From Bradyrhizobium septentrionale (GTDB lineage: Bacteria; Pseudomonadota; Alphaproteobacteria; Rhizobiales; Xanthobacteraceae): a DNA stretch of 64,000 bases. A model generated the notes under the pieces. The model was not told where the DNA came from. It ran no database searches and worked only from the letters and a program-made list of their open reading frames with translations. The position numbers and the translations under genes are program-made. Every line of letters starts with the position of its first letter. Within the stretch, counting starts at the first letter, position 1. The stretch covers positions 9,318,501-9,382,500 of the forward strand of contig NZ_CP088285.1 of the NCBI RefSeq assembly GCF_011516645.4. Reading direction: 5' to 3'. Of this stretch, positions 1 to 7,808 are shown piece by piece.

Positions 1-364
1 GGCGCAGCTCGCGCATATAGGTCTGGAACAGGTCGGTGACACGCGGCAGCGCTGGCTTGATCGCCTCGGCCTGCTTCTCTTCCTTGACCTCGAGCACGAG
101 CTTCAGCTTGAGGTATTGCACCCGTTCGCCGGGCGCGCCGACCAGATTGACCAGCATGTCCGGCACGTCGACGAAGCTCGGCGGCTTCGGCGACGGCGCC
201 TCGGCGTGCTGCTCCTCGCCGTGGCCGCGCATGAAGACAAACCATCCGCCCCCGCCCGCGCCGAGCACGACGAGGAGGCCTGCGACGGCAATGATCAGCT
301 TGAGCTTGCCCTTCTTCGGAGCGGCCGCGCCCTCGCCGCTATCCGTCTTTTCCTCGTCCGCCAT
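1..364 (-). CDS. fliL: Flagellar basal body-associated protein FliL (partial, C-terminus outside window)
   Basis: About 121 N-terminal residues are present. A short charged, Lys-rich cytoplasmic start (KKGKLKL) is followed by one membrane segment at about residues 22-44, a polar linker, and the start of the periplasmic domain (PSFVDVPDMLVNL, YLKLKLVLEV), the usual FliL layout. FliL sits in the inner membrane around the stator and supports torque. The start is the ATG whose complement ends at 364. The gene diverges from flgF across a 382-base gap that carries a CtrA-like box pointing towards fliL, matching CtrA control of fliL in Caulobacter. The identification is firm for what is visible. Confidence 0.9.
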   Translation of the reverse strand, partial: MADEEKTDSGEGAAAPKKGKLKLIIAVAGLLVVLGAGGGGWFVFMRGHGEEQHAEAPSPKPPSFVDVPDMLVNLVGAPGERVQYLKLKLVLEVKEEKQAEAIKPALPRVTDLFQTYMRELR

Positions 365-486
365 CGTCCGCTCGCTTCACTCTGAAGGATGCGAACGCGA
401 TTTGCCCCAGCTTTGGCCTGAAGACGCGATACAAATGCCGCCAGCGCACACGCGCCCCAACGAAGGCAACGCTAGGGTCATAATGG

Positions 487-501
487 TTAACGGAAGCTTA
501 G
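487..501 (-). promoter_or_regulatory. CtrA-like box upstream of fliL
   Basis: On the minus strand the sequence reads CTAA-N7-TTAA followed directly by CCAT, one mismatch from the CtrA consensus TTAA-N7-TTAA. The TTAACCAT half recurs in the fliX/flgI and fliC/flbT gaps with the same spacing to an upstream TTTA. It lies about 125 bases before the fliL start. Binding is inferred from the motif only. Confidence 0.5.
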
Positions 502-618
502 GATTTACCATCCACTAGGAAAAAACTGCCGGGCAAACATGGTCAACAAGACCTTTCTGCCGCCCCGCGCGGCCCCCGGCAAAACACCTAAGCCATTAAA
601 ATACCTGAATATTTCAAG

Positions 619-634
619 TTGGCACGGCTTTCGC
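619..634 (+). promoter_or_regulatory. Sigma-54 (-24/-12) promoter of the flgFGAH operon
   Basis: TTGGCACG-GCTT-TCGC matches the RpoN consensus TTGGCACG-N4-TTGC at all but one base, with the GG and GC doublets ten bases apart as required. The predicted start site near 646 gives a leader of about 100 bases before flgF. Late flagellar genes of Caulobacter-type systems are sigma-54/FlbD dependent, so the context fits. Confidence 0.75.
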
Positions 635-655
635 TGAGAGGACGTCGTAACCCGC

Positions 656-712
656 GGGTTTGGGAGAACCCAATGGTTACCGACGGTCCGGCGTGAAGGT
701 TTGGGAGAACCT
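656..712 (+). promoter_or_regulatory. Two tandem small hairpins in the flgF leader
   Basis: Hairpin one (656-671) is GGGTT-TGGGAG-AACCC and hairpin two (697-712) is AGGTT-TGGGAG-AACCT. The loop is identical and the outer base pair changes from G-C to A-T, so pairing is kept. A third GGGGAGAACC at 733-742 includes the flgF ribosome binding site but forms no such stem. All lie downstream of the sigma-54 start, so they would be in the mRNA leader. The function is unknown; an RNA-binding regulator such as FlbT or CsrA is only a guess. Confidence 0.45.
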
Positions 713-746
713 CTGCATCGGATCACCTCACAGGGGAGAACCACCG

Positions 747-1511
747 ATGCAGAATACGCTTCTGGTCGGACTATCGAAGCAGATGGTGCTGGAACGGCAG
801 ATGGATGTCGTTTCCAACAACATCGCGAACATGAACACCAACGGCTACAAGGCCGACCGGTCGCTGTTCCAGGAATATCTGTCCTCGAACGCGCATGAGG
901 ACAATTTCGCGTCCTCCGACCGCCGCGTCTCCTTTGTGCAGGACCGCGCGACCTTCCACGACTTCTCGCAGGGTCCGACCGAAGAGACCAAGAACCCGCT
1001 CGACGTCGCGATCGACGGCAACGCCTTCCTGGTGGTGCAGACGCCGGCCGGCGAACGCTACACCCGCGAAGGCAATCTGCAGATCAACGGCCGCGGCCAG
1101 CTCGTCACCGCCTCGGGCTACCAGGTGCTCGGCAACGCCGGTCCGATCACGTTCCAGCAGACCGACCACGACGTCAACATCGCCGCCGACGGCAATATCA
1201 CCGTGCAAGAGGGCACGTCCCGCCTCGACTCGGTGCGCGGCAAGCTGCGCCTGGTCTCGTTCGCGCAGGCCCAGCGCCTGCTCAAGGAAGGCTCGAACCT
1301 CTACTCAACCGGCGAGGGCGCGCAGCCGCTGCCGGACACCAAGGCGCAAATCCGCCAGGGCTTCATCGAGAAGTCGAACGTCAACTCGGTCGTCGAGATG
1401 AGCCGCATGATCGAGATCACGCGAACCTATACCGCCATCGCCTCGCTGCTGCAGCAGCAGAGCGACCTGCACAAATCGGCGATCGAGAAGCTCGCCGACG
1501 TGCCGAACTGA
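747..1511 (+). CDS. flgF: Flagellar basal-body proximal rod protein FlgF
   Basis: A 254-residue rod protein. The N-terminus MQNTLLVGLSKQMVLERQ followed by the rod motif NNIANMNTNGYK is typical of the family. The central part contains PLDVAIDGNAFLVV and the C-terminus ends in the helical region VNSVVEMSRMIEITRTY. The start at 747 is chosen because AGGGGAGAA precedes it and because the rod N-terminus begins here; earlier in-frame starts would add unrelated residues. It leads flgF-flgG-flgA-flgH, with 16 bases to flgG, under a sigma-54 promoter. It builds the proximal rod in the periplasm. Confidence 0.95.
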   Translation: MQNTLLVGLSKQMVLERQMDVVSNNIANMNTNGYKADRSLFQEYLSSNAHEDNFASSDRRVSFVQDRATFHDFSQGPTEETKNPLDVAIDGNAFLVVQTPAGERYTREGNLQINGRGQLVTASGYQVLGNAGPITFQQTDHDVNIAADGNITVQEGTSRLDSVRGKLRLVSFAQAQRLLKEGSNLYSTGEGAQPLPDTKAQIRQGFIEKSNVNSVVEMSRMIEITRTYTAIASLLQQQSDLHKSAIEKLADVPN

Positions 1512-1527
1512 TCCGGAGGATTGACCG

Positions 1528-2316
1528 ATGCGCGCACTTTATACCGCAGCGACCGGAATGGCGGCACAGGAACTCAGCGTTCAGGTGATCTCCAACAACA
1601 TCGCGAACCTGCGCACCACCGGCTACAAGAAGCAGCGCGCCGCGTTCCAGGACCTGATCTACGACCACGTGCGCCGGGTCGGCGCACAGGCCTCCGATCA
1701 GAACACCATCATGCCGATGGGCATCGACCTCGGCGGCGGCGTCAAGACCGTCGGCACGCCGCGGATGATGACCCAGGGCACGCTGTCTCCGACCGGCAAC
1801 GATCTCGACGTCGCGATCCGCGGCGAAGGCTTCTTCAAGATCCTGATGCCGGACGGCACCTTCAACTACACCCGCGACGGCTCGTTCCAGATGGACAATC
1901 AGGGCCGCATCGTCAACGCGCAGGGCAACCTGGTGCAGCCGACGATCACGATCCCGCAGAACGCCTCCGGCCTCACCATCAACGCGCAGGGCCAGGTCTC
2001 GGTGACGCTGCCGGGCCAGACCGCATCGACCAATATCGGCCAGATCGGCCTGACCCGCTTCATCAACAAGGCCGGGCTGATGCCGATCGGCGACAATTTG
2101 TTCCAGGAAACGCCGGCCTCCGGCCAGCCGCAGGACGGCATCGCCAACACCGACGGCTATGGCGACATGCAGCAGAGCAACCTCGAACAGGCCAATGTCG
2201 AGGTGGTCTCGGAAATCTCCGACCTGATCGCCGCCCAGCGCGCCTACGAGATGAACTCGAAGGTGGTCTCCGCGGCCGACCAGATGATGCAGTCGACCTC
2301 CAACCTGTTCCGCTGA
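1528..2316 (+). CDS. flgG: Flagellar basal-body distal rod protein FlgG
   Basis: 262 residues, the normal FlgG length. It starts MRALYTAATGMAAQELSVQ, followed by the rod signature NNIANLRTTGYKKQRAAF, and ends in the conserved helix VNVEVVSEISDLIAAQRAYE-like region, seen here as VEVVSEISDLIAAQRAYEMN. GGAGGA upstream supports the ATG at 1528. FlgG forms the distal rod passing through the P and L rings. Its stop is followed at once by flgA (two bases between the stop and the first ATG of flgA), indicating one transcript. Confidence 0.96.
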   Translation: MRALYTAATGMAAQELSVQVISNNIANLRTTGYKKQRAAFQDLIYDHVRRVGAQASDQNTIMPMGIDLGGGVKTVGTPRMMTQGTLSPTGNDLDVAIRGEGFFKILMPDGTFNYTRDGSFQMDNQGRIVNAQGNLVQPTITIPQNASGLTINAQGQVSVTLPGQTASTNIGQIGLTRFINKAGLMPIGDNLFQETPASGQPQDGIANTDGYGDMQQSNLEQANVEVVSEISDLIAAQRAYEMNSKVVSAADQMMQSTSNLFR

Positions 2317-2318
2317 GG

Positions 2319-3377
2319 ATGATGATGTCGATGATCGCCCGCTCACTCCTGATCGCAGCCGCGCTCCTCGCGCTCACCGTGGCACCATCAGCCGCGCAAA
2401 GCCGCAGCGAGACCATCGCGGTGCCGACGCTGCGCGCCAGCATCACCGTCGCGGACGACATCGTGCGGGTCGGCGACCTCATCGACAATGCCGGCAGCGC
2501 CGGCAGCATCGCGATCTACCGCGCCCCTGACCTCGGCACGACAGGCACGCTGCCGGTCGCCCAGGCGCTGAACGTGCTGCGCAGCCACCAGGTGATCGGC
2601 GTCGACACCCGCGAGCTGAAGGAGATCACGGTCACGCGGCTGGCGCGCACCATCGACAACAAGGAAATCGAGCAGCAGGTGTCGCGCGCGCTCGAGGGCC
2701 GCCACGGCCTCGGGCGGGCCGGCAATATCGCGCTGACCTTCGACCGCGATCCCGGTGACATCCGCCTCGAGGCGACCAATACGGGTGCGATGCAGCCGAT
2801 CGGCGTGCGCTACGACGCGCGCTCGACGCGTTTCGACGTGACCTTCGAGATCAGCAACGACGCCGGGACGGCGCCGTACAAGCTGCGCCTCACCGGCACC
2901 GCGATCGAGACCATCGACGCCGCCGTGCTGGTGCGCAATGTCGAGCGCGGCGAGCTGCTGAAGGCCTCCGACGTGCTGGTCGAGCGCCGTCCGAAGGCCG
3001 AAATCGGCAACGACGCGGCGGTGCGCGACAGCACCATCGGCATGCAGGTCCGCCGCCAGCTCCGCGCCGGCCAGGCCCTGCGCGCCGCCGACCTGGTGAA
3101 GCCCGATCTGGTCACCCGCGACCAGAACGTCACGCTGATCTACCGCACCTCCGGTCTCTACCTCACGATCCGCGGCAAGGCGATCGACGGCGGCGCCGAG
3201 GGCGACGTCGTCAACGTGATGAATTTGCAGTCCAAGCGCGCCGTCTCCGGCGTCGTCACCGGCCGCGGCGAGGTCTCGATCTCGGTCGCAACCCCGCGCG
3301 CCGCGCCGGCCGCCGACGCCACCGATCCAAATTCCGCTCCCGTCAAGCTGAGTTCAGTCGCACCAAACGCCGAGTAA
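2319..3377 (+). CDS. flgA: Flagellar P-ring chaperone FlgA
   Basis: 352 residues: a Sec signal peptide at about residues 1-28 (hydrophobic run ending PSAAQ) and a C-terminal SAF-type region (ERGELLKASDVLVERRPKAE, RAGQALRAADLVKP) typical of FlgA, the periplasmic chaperone for FlgI ring assembly. It is longer than the enterobacterial protein, as is usual in alphaproteobacteria. Four in-frame ATGs are clustered at 2319, 2322, 2325 and 2331; GAGG at 2315-2318 best spaces the one at 2325. The frame is open upstream across flgG but that part is not coding. Genes on both sides belong to the same operon. Confidence 0.93.
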   Translation: MMMSMIARSLLIAAALLALTVAPSAAQSRSETIAVPTLRASITVADDIVRVGDLIDNAGSAGSIAIYRAPDLGTTGTLPVAQALNVLRSHQVIGVDTRELKEITVTRLARTIDNKEIEQQVSRALEGRHGLGRAGNIALTFDRDPGDIRLEATNTGAMQPIGVRYDARSTRFDVTFEISNDAGTAPYKLRLTGTAIETIDAAVLVRNVERGELLKASDVLVERRPKAEIGNDAAVRDSTIGMQVRRQLRAGQALRAADLVKPDLVTRDQNVTLIYRTSGLYLTIRGKAIDGGAEGDVVNVMNLQSKRAVSGVVTGRGEVSISVATPRAAPAADATDPNSAPVKLSSVAPNAE

Positions 3378-3382
3378 AGTTC

Positions 3383-4135
3383 ATGTCCCAGTACCGTATC
3401 AACCGCCTCGTCCTGGCCGGTGCGCTGTTCGCACTCGGAGCGATCGCCAGCGGTTGCTCGTCGATCGACCGTCTCTCCCAGATCGGTGAAAAGCCGAAGC
3501 TGACGGAGATCGAGAACCCGACGACGCAGCCCGGCTACAAGCCGGTGCAGATGCCGATGCCGAAGCCCGAGGTCGCTTCCTACAGCCCGAACTCGCTGTG
3601 GCGCAGCGGCTCCCGCGCCTTCTTCAAAGACCAGCGCGCCGCGCGGGTCGGCGACATCCTGACCGTCATGGTGAACATCACCGACAAGGCCGCAATCGCC
3701 AACGAAACCCAGCGCAGCCGCACCAATTCCGAAGACTCCGGGGTCACCAACTTCCTGGGCTCGCAGACCATCACGCAGCCGAACAAGATCCTGCCCGGCC
3801 GCATCCTGACCGCCGACTCCACGGCCTCGAGCGACGGCAAGGGCTCGGTCAACCGCCAGGAAGCGCTGCAGACCAACGTCGCCGCTGTCGTCACCCAGCT
3901 GCTGCCGAACGGCAACCTTGTGGTCGAAGGCAAGCAGGAGATCCGCGTCAACTACGAAATCCGCGAGCTGATCGTGGCCGGCATCGTGCGCCCGGAGGAC
4001 ATCCAGAGCGACAACACCATCGACTCCTCGAAGATCGCCCAGGCCCGCATCGCCTATGGCGGCCGCGGCCAGATCACCGATGTGCAGCAGCCGCGTTACG
4101 GTCAGCAGGTCCTCGACGTGCTGTTGCCCTTCTAA
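3383..4135 (+). CDS. flgH: Flagellar L-ring lipoprotein FlgH
   Basis: 250 residues with a lipoprotein signal: a hydrophobic stretch then IASGC, so Cys25 is the likely lipidation site. The mature part has the FlgH pattern SLWRSGSRAFFKDQRAARVG, DILTVMVNITDKA and a C-terminal YGGRGQITDVQQPRYGQQV. It forms the outer membrane L-ring bushing around the rod. It follows flgA by five bases and is the last gene of the operon, with a hairpin terminator at 4269-4310. Confidence 0.95.
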   Translation: MSQYRINRLVLAGALFALGAIASGCSSIDRLSQIGEKPKLTEIENPTTQPGYKPVQMPMPKPEVASYSPNSLWRSGSRAFFKDQRAARVGDILTVMVNITDKAAIANETQRSRTNSEDSGVTNFLGSQTITQPNKILPGRILTADSTASSDGKGSVNRQEALQTNVAAVVTQLLPNGNLVVEGKQEIRVNYEIRELIVAGIVRPEDIQSDNTIDSSKIAQARIAYGGRGQITDVQQPRYGQQVLDVLLPF

Positions 4136-4137
4136 CG

Positions 4138-4204
4138 GCATGATCCCGACCCGAAGGGCCGCGTTAGCGCAAAGTGGAAACCGGTTTTCGGAAATGGATC
4201 ATGC
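4138..4204. repeat. Dispersed palindromic repeat, family A, copy 1
   Basis: The stretch is bounded by GCATGATC and GATCATGC and contains a GTGGAAACCGGTTTTCGGAAA-like core. Related copies occur at 21422-21465, 33301-33350 and 60521-60564. All four are intergenic. It starts three bases after the flgH stop. Confidence 0.75.
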
Positions 4205-4268
4205 CTAAGTAGGATTTTCACGAGCTCCCACATCTCGTCGCGAACCTAGGCGCGGCGCGGTGTACCAA

Positions 4269-4310
4269 CACGGCCCTCGCTAGCTCCCCTGGCGAGGGCC
4301 GTGGCATTTT
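4269..4310 (+). terminator. Terminator of the flgFGAH operon
   Basis: An 11-bp perfect stem CACGGCCCTCG / CGAGGGCCGTG with a 13-base loop is followed by GCATTTT. It lies about 130 bases after the flgH stop, beyond the family A repeat. The rest of the gap to 4474 shows no other structure I can name. Confidence 0.7.
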
Positions 4311-4474
4311 GTGACCGGTAGCGTGCGCTCGCGCGATCGGCGTGCACCAGTCCGATACCGCTTTCCGAAAGTCACACGATGGCTTTCTCGGTTCGTTAAC
4401 CGTCGCAGCAGCGCACAGTGGAAGTCCGATCGATTGCAACGTAGCTAGGCGACAACGCAGGGTTTTCTATTTGT

Positions 4475-4918
4475 ATGACAGTCATGCAAAGAGACGGTCG
4501 ATATGCGGCGTGGTTCCGGACGCCGCGCGGCGAAGGCACCGGAATAGTCCAGCTCGCAAATGGCAGGATCTCGGGTGGCGACGCCATGTTCACCTATGGC
4601 GGTAGCTATCAGCTCGAGGAGGACCGCTTCACCGCGACCCTGACGACGCACAGATATGCCGACGGCCCGTTCACCACGGTGTTCGGCTGCGACGAGGTCG
4701 AGGCGCAGCTGACCGGCTCGTTCAACGGCAACCGGGCGGTGTGCTCGGGCACCGCCAAGCAGGCCCCCGGCGTGCTGTTCGAGGCCACGCTGTTTCTGCA
4801 GCAGCACGAGCCGGAGCCCGCCCCCGGCCCAAAAACGACGACAACACGCGCGGATGTCGCGAGACTGCCAAAACTCCCCGGCCGCCGCACGACCGTCGTG
4901 ACCAGGCGTTTCAGCTGA
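4475..4918 (+). CDS. GrlR-like small regulatory-fold protein
   Basis: 147 residues. The pattern GRYAAWFRTPRGEGTGIVQL, GGDAMFTYGGSYQ, DRFTATLTTHRY and FNGNRAVCSGTAKQAPGV resembles the GrlR family: small beta-barrel proteins named after a type III secretion regulator of enteric pathogens but widespread in rhizobia with no known role. The C-terminal about 35 residues are Pro/Thr-rich and basic. The start may be 4475 or the ATG at 4484; neither has a strong ribosome binding site. It stands alone downstream of the flagellar operon. The family assignment is from pattern memory and the function is unknown. Confidence 0.7.
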   Translation: MTVMQRDGRYAAWFRTPRGEGTGIVQLANGRISGGDAMFTYGGSYQLEEDRFTATLTTHRYADGPFTTVFGCDEVEAQLTGSFNGNRAVCSGTAKQAPGVLFEATLFLQQHEPEPAPGPKTTTTRADVARLPKLPGRRTTVVTRRFS

Positions 4919-5014
4919 CCCGTCCGCAATGTCGATGGCGTCTCTGCCCTATCAGGCGTAGCATTGCACATGCGCGAAGCGCAGCCCAATCGATGCAGCC
5001 GGAAGGAGGACCGC

Positions 5015-5308
5015 ATGTATGCCGCCATCCGTCACGCCAAGGCGAAGACTGGTAGCGCCGAAGAACTCGCGCGCCGGATCAAGGAAGGCGCTATTCCGAT
5101 CATCAGCGACGTCGAAGGCTTCATGGCCTATTACGTGGTCTATGCCGGCGACGACACGGTCACCGCGATCAGCGTCTTCAACAATTACGCCGGCGCCGAG
5201 GAGGCCAACCGTCGCGCGCTGGCCTGGATCGATGACAATCTCGGTCCATTGCTGATCGGCCAGGCTACCGCAGTGGCGGGTCCAGTGATCGTGCATACGA
5301 AGGCGTGA
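5015..5308 (+). CDS. Antibiotic biosynthesis monooxygenase (ABM)-like small protein
   Basis: 97 residues. MYAAIRHAKAK, then GSAEELARRIKEGAIPIISDVEGFMAYY-like spacing (EELARRI, IPIISDVEGFMAYYVV) and FNNYAGAEEANRRALAWI give the ferredoxin-like alpha-beta fold of dimeric ABM/Dabb-type proteins. The start at 5015 follows GGAAGGAGGA at 5001-5010; upstream in-frame codons are not needed. The substrate cannot be told from sequence. It lies nine bases before a small membrane protein gene on the same strand, so they may be co-transcribed. Confidence 0.75.
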   Translation: MYAAIRHAKAKTGSAEELARRIKEGAIPIISDVEGFMAYYVVYAGDDTVTAISVFNNYAGAEEANRRALAWIDDNLGPLLIGQATAVAGPVIVHTKA

Positions 5309-5317
5309 CCGCCTGCA

Positions 5318-5749
5318 ATGAACGCTCGGCCGATCACGGTCATGAAGCTGCTCGCGCATGCTTGCTGCGGCGCGGTCGGCGCCTTTGTGTTCGGCCTGTG
5401 CCTTGCAAGCTCGATCAAGCGCTTCGATGGCCTCTCCTTCGCAGTCACGATTCTCGTCCTAATTCCCGTCATCTCCGACTTGTTCTGGACGCGGCGCGAG
5501 GTTCGCCGGCTGGCCGCCGGCAAAGCCGCCGATCAGCAGGCAATTCAATTCCTGTGGTCCTATCTGTTCTTCACCATGCTCTCGACGGGCTTCGGCATCG
5601 CGGTCATGGCCGTGATTTTGCAGTCGGCGGACTTCACGCGGACATTTGGCGCAATCCTGTTCGGCGTGCTGACCTGCGCCGGGATCTATCCGGTTGTCCG
5701 CGACGCGAGGCGGCTTGCCGATACAGTTGAGCCACGGACTATCCCTTGA
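5318..5749 (+). CDS. Small integral membrane protein of unknown function
   Basis: 143 residues with four hydrophobic segments (around residues 10-30, 40-57, 78-100 and 108-126), so probably a four-helix inner membrane protein. No family motif is recognised. It follows the ABM-like gene by nine bases. Its last 11 bases overlap the 3' end of the convergent acetyltransferase gene. The start may instead be the ATG nine codons later (MKLLAH). Hypothetical protein, but coding is well supported by a clean frame and codon bias. Confidence 0.7.
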   Translation: MNARPITVMKLLAHACCGAVGAFVFGLCLASSIKRFDGLSFAVTILVLIPVISDLFWTRREVRRLAAGKAADQQAIQFLWSYLFFTMLSTGFGIAVMAVILQSADFTRTFGAILFGVLTCAGIYPVVRDARRLADTVEPRTIP

Positions 5750-6254
5750 TCTGGCCGCTCCCCTCGGGCCTGTCGCTCAAGACAACAAAGACCTTGCCGT
5801 TGAAGTCGTACCGCGCGACCTCGCGCATGCCGAGCCGAAGATGCGCCTTGAGCGAGCGCGGATTGTCGTCCCTGATGAAAAGGATCGCCTCACGGCCGGG
5901 AAAATTTGCCTGCAGCCTCGCGTACAAAGCCTCCAGGACTCCAAGGCCGCGCGCGTCCTGCGAGATGCATACGGGACCATACACATAGGCATCCGGACGC
6001 CCCGGCCAGGCCTGCAGCATGGCCTGCACCGGCGGAGCCTCGTCAAACCCCTTCTCCGACGTCAGGAGCGCGCCGAGCAGCCTGCCCGCTTCGTCGATCG
6101 CGATGACGATCGATTGCCCGCTTGCAATGTGCGTCTCGATCGCATCGCGCGGCCATTGCCCGAGCAGCATGCCGCCCCGGTCACCGCTGTTGGCTGTCAG
6201 CAGCGCGGAGACGGCTTCCGCGTCCGACGACGTGGCGAGCCTGGTTGTGATCAT
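5739..6254 (-). CDS. GNAT-family N-acetyltransferase
   Basis: 171 residues. The N-terminus MITTRLATSSDAEAVSALL and the core VYGPVCISQDARGLGVLEALYARL match the GNAT acetyl-CoA binding region (motif A, around residues 95-115). NPRSLKAHLRLGMREVARY is the usual C-terminal motif ('N..S...H..LGF'). It transfers an acetyl group to an unknown amine. The gene is convergent with the membrane protein gene (11-base overlap). Substrate unknown. Confidence 0.85.
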   Translation of the reverse strand: MITTRLATSSDAEAVSALLTANSGDRGGMLLGQWPRDAIETHIASGQSIVIAIDEAGRLLGALLTSEKGFDEAPPVQAMLQAWPGRPDAYVYGPVCISQDARGLGVLEALYARLQANFPGREAILFIRDDNPRSLKAHLRLGMREVARYDFNGKVFVVLSDRPEGSGQIKG

Positions 6255-6295
6255 TTCAGCTCGATCGAGTCAGCGGGCCAACGCACGATCGCAAC

Positions 6296-6730
6296 TCACG
6301 CCTTTTTCTTCGCGGCCGCGCGGGCACCCGCCGCAGCCTTCTTCGCAGCTTTCTTGGCCGGCTTCTTCGATTTGGCCTGGTTGAGCTCGATCGCGGCGCG
6401 GATCAGGGCCTTGAATGCGCGGTCGTTGATCTTGTCGCCCTCGAACAGGTCGATCGCGCGCCGCACATTGCCCTCGAAGCCGGTGTTGAACAATCCGTCG
6501 GGGTCCGGCAGCTGCGCACCGTACATGAAAGTCAGCTTCACCTTGCCCTTGTGCGCGTTGCCGACCGCGATGATGCCGTCACGCGACCACACCGGGCTGC
6601 CCATCCACTTCCACTCCTCGATGACGCCGGGGTCGGCGGCGAGGATGCTCTTGCGCAGGCTGGCCAGCGTCTTGCCGCGCCAGTCGGTGAGATCCTCGAT
6701 CATCCGGTCGATGCGTTCCGATGCCGTCAT
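6296..6730 (-). CDS. DUF1801 / YdhG-type protein with basic C-terminal tail
   Basis: 144 residues from the chosen ATG at 6730 (an upstream GTG/ATG-type start would add 11). IDRMIEDLTDWRGKTLASLR, then EEWKWMGSPVWSRDGIIAVG and VKLTFMYGAQLPDP is the DUF1801 fold, found in small proteins of unknown biochemical role. The last 30 residues are almost all Lys and Ala (KKPAKKAAKKAAAGARAAAKKK), like a histone H1-type tail, which suggests nucleic acid or membrane surface contact, but this is inference. Confidence 0.8.
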   Translation of the reverse strand: MTASERIDRMIEDLTDWRGKTLASLRKSILAADPGVIEEWKWMGSPVWSRDGIIAVGNAHKGKVKLTFMYGAQLPDPDGLFNTGFEGNVRRAIDLFEGDKINDRAFKALIRAAIELNQAKSKKPAKKAAKKAAAGARAAAKKKA

Positions 6731-6785
6731 GTCCGCCTCGTATTCCTCGCCTGCCCTATGCAATCATATTTGGGATGCCCGGGCA

Positions 6786-7010
6786 TCACACTTGTGATGC
6801 CGAGGTCGATCCCCGCCGTGGTGCCAGATAGGGCAACGCGAACAGATATAGGCCGGTAAGCAGCATGAGGATCAGCGGGAACAGCGCCAGCAGGCCGATC
6901 CACACGGCTTGCTGCTGATGCACCATGGCGATGATGTTGATGATGACGGCGACCGTGAAGGCAATCGAAAGCCAGCGGTGAAGTTGCCTGATCCAGTTGT
7001 TCCAGTTCAA
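6786..7010 (-). CDS. Small two-helix membrane protein, TTG start
   Basis: 74 residues. The start is TTG at 7010, chosen because AGGAGGT sits five bases before it and no ATG precedes the first helix. Two hydrophobic segments (about residues 14-30 and 36-56) follow an aromatic N-terminus (NWNNWIRQLHRWLSIAF). No family is recognised. It lies between the DUF1801 gene and the SRPBCC gene on the same strand, 34 bases downstream of the latter, so it is likely in the arsR operon. Confidence 0.7.
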   Translation of the reverse strand: MNWNNWIRQLHRWLSIAFTVAVIINIIAMVHQQQAVWIGLLALFPLILMLLTGLYLFALPYLAPRRGSTSASQV

Positions 7011-7044
7011 TGTGACCTCCTGTTTGATAGGTGTTGTGCGGGCC

Positions 7045-7476
7045 TCACTCCGGCCGCGCCATCAGCTGATCGAGATTCTCCAGGAACTGCTTCCATCCGG
7101 CATGGGCGCCGCCATAGGCCTGCTTCTGATGTGGCTGGAAGCCGGACTGCTCGACGCGCAGATGGGTGCCCTTCGCCGTCGGCGTCAGCGTGAACACCAC
7201 CACGCTCTCGAGATTGTAGGCGGCATCCGCATGCGCGAAATTCCAGGTGTAGGACAGCGTCTTGTGCGGCTCGACGGCGAGCACCTTGCAGTCCAGCACG
7301 CCGCCCCACTCGCCGCGCAGATTGAAGCTGTGCCCGACCTCGGGCTTGAAGTCGTTCTTCATCAGCCACTCCTCGATCAGATGCGGTTGGGTCAGCGCAC
7401 GCCAGAGCTTTTCCGGCGCATGGGGAAATTCACGCTCGACGATCGCGGAGCGCGTCTCACGGGTGGTCTTGTTCAT
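7045..7476 (-). CDS. SRPBCC / AHSA1-family protein
   Basis: 143 residues with the START-like ligand cavity fold: VEREFPHAPEKLWRALTQPHLIEEWL at the N-terminus, the beta-sheet region FNLRGEWGGVLDCKVLAVEP, and the C-terminal helix HAGWKQFLENLDQLM. Relatives of this type are commonly coupled to an ArsR regulator, as here: the two genes overlap by four bases (ATGA). The ligand is unknown. The pair is probably self-regulated through the large palindrome at 7803-7852. Confidence 0.88.
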   Translation of the reverse strand: MNKTTRETRSAIVEREFPHAPEKLWRALTQPHLIEEWLMKNDFKPEVGHSFNLRGEWGGVLDCKVLAVEPHKTLSYTWNFAHADAAYNLESVVVFTLTPTAKGTHLRVEQSGFQPHQKQAYGGAHAGWKQFLENLDQLMARPE

Positions 7477-7808
7477 TGGTCCATCCTTTTGAGGAGATCT
7501 TCGAGGTGGTCGAACCGGTTCTGCCAGAAGCCCGCCATCTGGCTGGTCCAGTCGATCAGCGGCGCCAGTGCGCCGAGTTGCGCGCTGTAATGCGTCTGCC
7601 TTCCTTCATGGCGATCGCGCACCAGCCCGGCCTGCTTCAGCACGCCGAGATGTTTCGACACCGCCGGCTGCGAGATTTTTGCGCGGGCGGTCAGCGCGCC
7701 GACGGTCTGCTCGCCCTCGCGGCACAGGCGCTCGAAGATCGCCCGGCGGGTCGGGTCTGCGAGGGTTCGAAACAGCATGTCGTGGGCGTCAGGCATTTTG
7801 CGATCCAT
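7473..7808 (-). CDS. ArsR-family winged-helix transcriptional regulator
   Basis: 111 residues. TLADPTRRAIFERLCREGEQ, then the recognition helix SQPAVSKHLGVLKQAGLV and the wing HEGRQTHYSA are typical ArsR. No metal-binding CxC is present, so it is of the non-metal subgroup usually paired with SRPBCC proteins. The ATG at 7808 lies inside the left arm of the palindrome at 7803-7852; the in-frame ATG at 7796 has better GGA spacing and would leave the operator fully upstream. The next gene overlaps by four bases. Confidence 0.9.
   Translation of the reverse strand: MDRKMPDAHDMLFRTLADPTRRAIFERLCREGEQTVGALTARAKISQPAVSKHLGVLKQAGLVRDRHEGRQTHYSAQLGALAPLIDWTSQMAGFWQNRFDHLEDLLKRMDQ

Noticed and set aside
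1521..2318. Upstream extension of the flgA reading frame across flgG
   Set aside because: The frame is open but overlaps flgG entirely; the signal peptide of FlgA begins after the flgG stop.
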